This document shows, one piece after another, positions 61,801 to 64,000 of a DNA stretch of 64,000 bases (within the stretch, counting starts at the first letter, position 1; the number at the start of each line of letters is the position of its first letter). The position numbers and the translations under genes were made by a program. The DNA lies in assembly GCA_037013495.1 (NCBI GenBank), contig CM072801.1, forward strand, positions 108,941,816-109,005,815, in the 5' to 3' direction. This stretch comes from Hippophae tibetana (Eukaryota > Streptophyta > Magnoliopsida > Rosales > Elaeagnaceae). The notes under the pieces were generated by a model, which ran no database searches, was not told the origin of the DNA, and saw nothing but the letters and a program-made list of their open reading frames with translations.

Positions 61801-63721
61801 TGTCTTAAACTTTGGTCGCACCTTATTTCGTTGTAATCTCTTCTTGCTCTTTAGGATTTCAATTTGTTCATCTTAGCCATATTCTTAGTAATTCAATCTT
61901 TCTTATTCCATTGAGTTCCAGCGTTCTTAGGTTGTCCGCAAAAGGGATTCGCATCGTTTGGGATCATAACCTTGGTTGCTGAAAATGGTGTATCTACCTT
62001 CACATATCTATTTTAAAAATTTTAGGTTTAAAACATTTCGTCCTTTGGAGGTTTTCTCCTCTCTTAAGTCACAATTTCCAAAAAGAGAAAGAAATTGTGT
62101 CCTTAAAGTCTTGTCTTTTATTTCAATTTTTTTGACATTGTTTTCCACTTTGGATTTCATATCTTATTTTTCTTTAAAATCTTGTCATCTTTTACTTTTT
62201 TTTGTTTTATGTGTTCCACCTTTCTTTCTTCTTGTGAAAAACAAGAGAGCTAATACAGTTCACAGTGTAAAAACAAAAAGAAGGTATTAATTGAGGTTGT
62301 AACTAAAAACTGTTATAACTTTTATTTTGTGCATCGAAATGAGTACTATAACATATCAAATCTGAAGCTCGTTCCGATGCCTAAAAACGCACCGTAGCAA
62401 TAGTATATTTCCCCACTTTTGTCAACCCAAATTTCATGGTGCATACTACATAAGGGTGTCTTAAACTTTGGTCGCACCTTATTTCGTTGTAATCTCTTCT
62501 TGCTCTTTAGGATTTCAATTTGTTCATCTTAGCCATATTCTTAGTAATTCAATCTTTCTTATTCCATTGAGTTCCAGCGTTCTTAGGTTGTCCGCAAAAG
62601 GGATTCGCATCGTTTGGGATCATAACCTTGGTTACTGAAAATGGTGTATCTACCTTCACATATCTATTTTTAGAATTTTAGGTTTAAGAAATTTTGTGCT
62701 TTGGAGGTTTTCTCCTCTCTTAAGTCACAATTTCCAAAAAGAGAAAGAAATTGTGTCCTTAAAGTCTTGTCTTTTATTTCAATTTTGTTGACATTGTTTT
62801 CCACTTTGGATTTTGATATCTTATTTTTCTTTAAAATCATGTCATCTTTTACTTTTCTTTGTTTTATGTGTTCCACCTTTCTTTCTTCTCGAGAAAAACA
62901 AGAGAGCTAATACAGTTCACAGTGTAAAAACAAAAAGAAGGTATTAATTGTGGTTGTAACTAAAAACTGTTATAACTTTTATTTTGTGGATCGAAATGAG
63001 TACTATAACATATCAAATCTGAAGCTCGTTCCGATGCCTAAAAACGCACCGTAGCAATAGTATATTTCCCCACTTTTGTCAACCCAAATTTCATGGTGCA
63101 TACTACATAATGATGTCTTAAACTTTGGTCGCACCTTATTTCGTTGTAATCTCTTCTTGCTCTTTAGTATTTCAATTTGTTCCTCTTCGCCATATTCTTA
63201 GAAATTCAATCAATCTTATTCCATTGATTTCCAGCGTTCTTAGGTTGTCCGCAAAATGGATATGCATCGTTTGAGATCATACCTTAGTTACTGAAAATGG
63301 TGTATCTACCTTCACATATCTATTTTTAGAATTTTAGGTTTAAAAAGTTTTGTGCTTTGGAGGTTTTCTCCTCTCTTAAGTCACAATTTCCAAAAAGAGA
63401 AAGAAATTGTGTCCTTAAAGTCTTGTCTTTTATTTCAATTTTGTTGACATTGTTTTCCACTTTGGATTTTGATATCTTATTTTTCTTTAAAATCATGTCA
63501 TCTTTTACTTTTCTTTGTTTTATGTGTTCCACCTTTCTTTCTTCTTGAGAAAAACAAGAGAGCTAATACAGTTCACAGTGTAAAAACAAAAAGAAGGTAT
63601 TAATTGTGGTTGTTACTAAAAACTGTTATAACTTTTATTTTGTGCATCGAAATCAGTACTATAACATATCAAAACTGAAGCTCGTTCCGATGCCTAAAAA
63701 CGCACCGTAGCAATAGTATAT
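55850..63721 (+). repeat. Units 87-98: GGGTGTCTT / TGTGAAAAAC block
   Basis: Unit starts are 55850, 56506, 57162, 57818, 58474, 59130, 59786, 60442, 61097, 61753, 62409 and 63066. Units 87, 89, 90, 93 and 96 share ATTTCGTCCTTTGG, a T7 tract before GACATTG and CTTGTGAAAAAC. Each is followed by a unit whose head reads ACATAAGGGTGTC (88, 90, 91, 94, 97; also 95). Offsets of 1312 (86/88, 87/89), 656 (89/90), 1968 (88/91, 90/93) and 1967 bp (93/96) link the copies. Units 92 and 51 share AGGTATAAAAC with CGTCCTTTGG. Unit 97 has a CTCGAG at 62888-62893. Unit 98 has lost an A in GATCATACC and has GGATATGCATCG. Confidence 0.87.
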
Positions 63722-64000
63722 TTCCCCACTTTTGTCAACCCAAATTTCATGGTGCATACTACATAATGATGTCTTAAACTTTGGTCGCACCTTATTTCGT
63801 TGTAATCTCTTCTTGCTCTTTAGTATTTCAATTTGTTCCTCTTCGCCATATTCTTAGTAATTCAATCAATCTTATTCCATTGAGTTCCAGCGTTCTTAGG
63901 TTGTCCGCAAAAGGGATTCGCATCGTTTGGGATCATAACCTTGGTTGCTAAAAATGGTGTATCTACCTTCACATATCTATTTTTAGAATTTTAGGTTTAA
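63722..64000 (+). repeat. Unit 99, cut by the window end
   Basis: The first 279 bp of an R-type unit are present (GGTGCATA, TTGTTCCTCTTCG, CAATCAATCTT, TTCCAGCG, GCTAAAAATGG), ending at TTTTAGGTTTAA. Nothing suggests the array ends here. Confidence 0.95.

Larger units (their letters stand above)
1..64000 (+). repeat. Satellite DNA array, ~656-bp monomer, 99 units head to tail
   Basis: The motif TTCCCCACTTTTGTC recurs every 654-658 bp from base 1 to base 63722 and always on this strand. I used it to set unit boundaries. All units align along their whole length and differ by scattered substitutions and 1-2 bp indels; the exceptions are one 119-bp unit, one 629-bp unit and the cut last unit. 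No other sequence interrupts the array, and neither array edge is in the window. The plus strand is T-rich and G-poor. Single-site landmarks in nearly every unit are CTTAAG (about unit position 311) and AGTACT (about 590). This organisation is typical of tandem satellite DNA in eukaryotic heterochromatin. I do not recognise the family, and chromosomal location and host species are not shown by the sequence. Confidence 0.98.

Noticed and set aside
1..64000. CRISPR array or other prokaryotic direct-repeat system
   Set aside because: Repeats are about 656 bp with no short repeat/spacer alternation and no associated genes.
1..64000. Internal ~164-bp (quarter-unit) nucleosome-like subrepeat
   Set aside because: 656 is four times 164, but by eye the quarters do not align; echoes such as ATTTCAATTTTGTT are about 260 bp apart. 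A dot plot with short words would settle it.

Overview
The whole 64 kb window is one uninterrupted, head-to-tail satellite DNA array. I see no conventional gene, tRNA, rRNA, transposon, CRISPR array or non-satellite spacer. The repeat unit is about 656 bp (most copies 654-658 bp). I phased every unit on the recurring motif TTCCCCACTTTTGTC and count 99 units, all on the same strand: 97 essentially complete copies, one cut down to 119 bp (26855-26973), and a last copy cut off by the window end (63722-64000). One complete copy carries a 26-bp internal deletion (15078-15706).

Organism: a kilobase-scale array of an AT-rich, CpG-poor unit of about 656 bp, with nested higher-order repeats, points to a eukaryotic nuclear genome in a centromeric, pericentromeric, subtelomeric or other heterochromatic block. 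A plant is plausible, but nothing in the sequence proves it. I do not recognise the satellite family by name. The short open frames that recur every 656 bp (about 63-107 codons) are by-products of the repeat. Most open with TTG or GTG rather than ATG, and they are opened or closed by the same single-base variants that mark monomer subtypes.

Layout. (1) 1-26854, units 1-41: mixed monomers of two main head types (GGTTCATA with TAGTATTTC, or GGTGCATA with TAGGATTTC). It contains a 3935-bp-spaced 6-unit copy, a 1312-bp dimer, an apparently perfect 3275-bp 5-unit tandem duplication (8302-14924) and another dimer at 17019-19642. (2) 26855-26973: the truncated unit, which marks a switch in monomer families. 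(3) 26974-52571, units 43-81: three new families, here called P (658 bp), Q and R, arranged in a 6564-bp 10-unit duplication, a threefold 1970-bp trimer and nested 2623/1311-bp repeats. (4) 52572-64000, units 82-99: another set, with a 1311-bp dimer and units marked by AAGGGTGTCTT heads and TTGTGAAAAAC tails.

The main interest is the recent evolutionary history recorded in the array: overlapping higher-order repeats of 2, 3, 4, 5, 6 and 10 units, chimeric monomers, short conversion-like patches, and variants linked across unit junctions. Each monomer also has a motif with partial similarity to the mammalian CENP-B box, and a CpG-free central stretch of about 365 bp.
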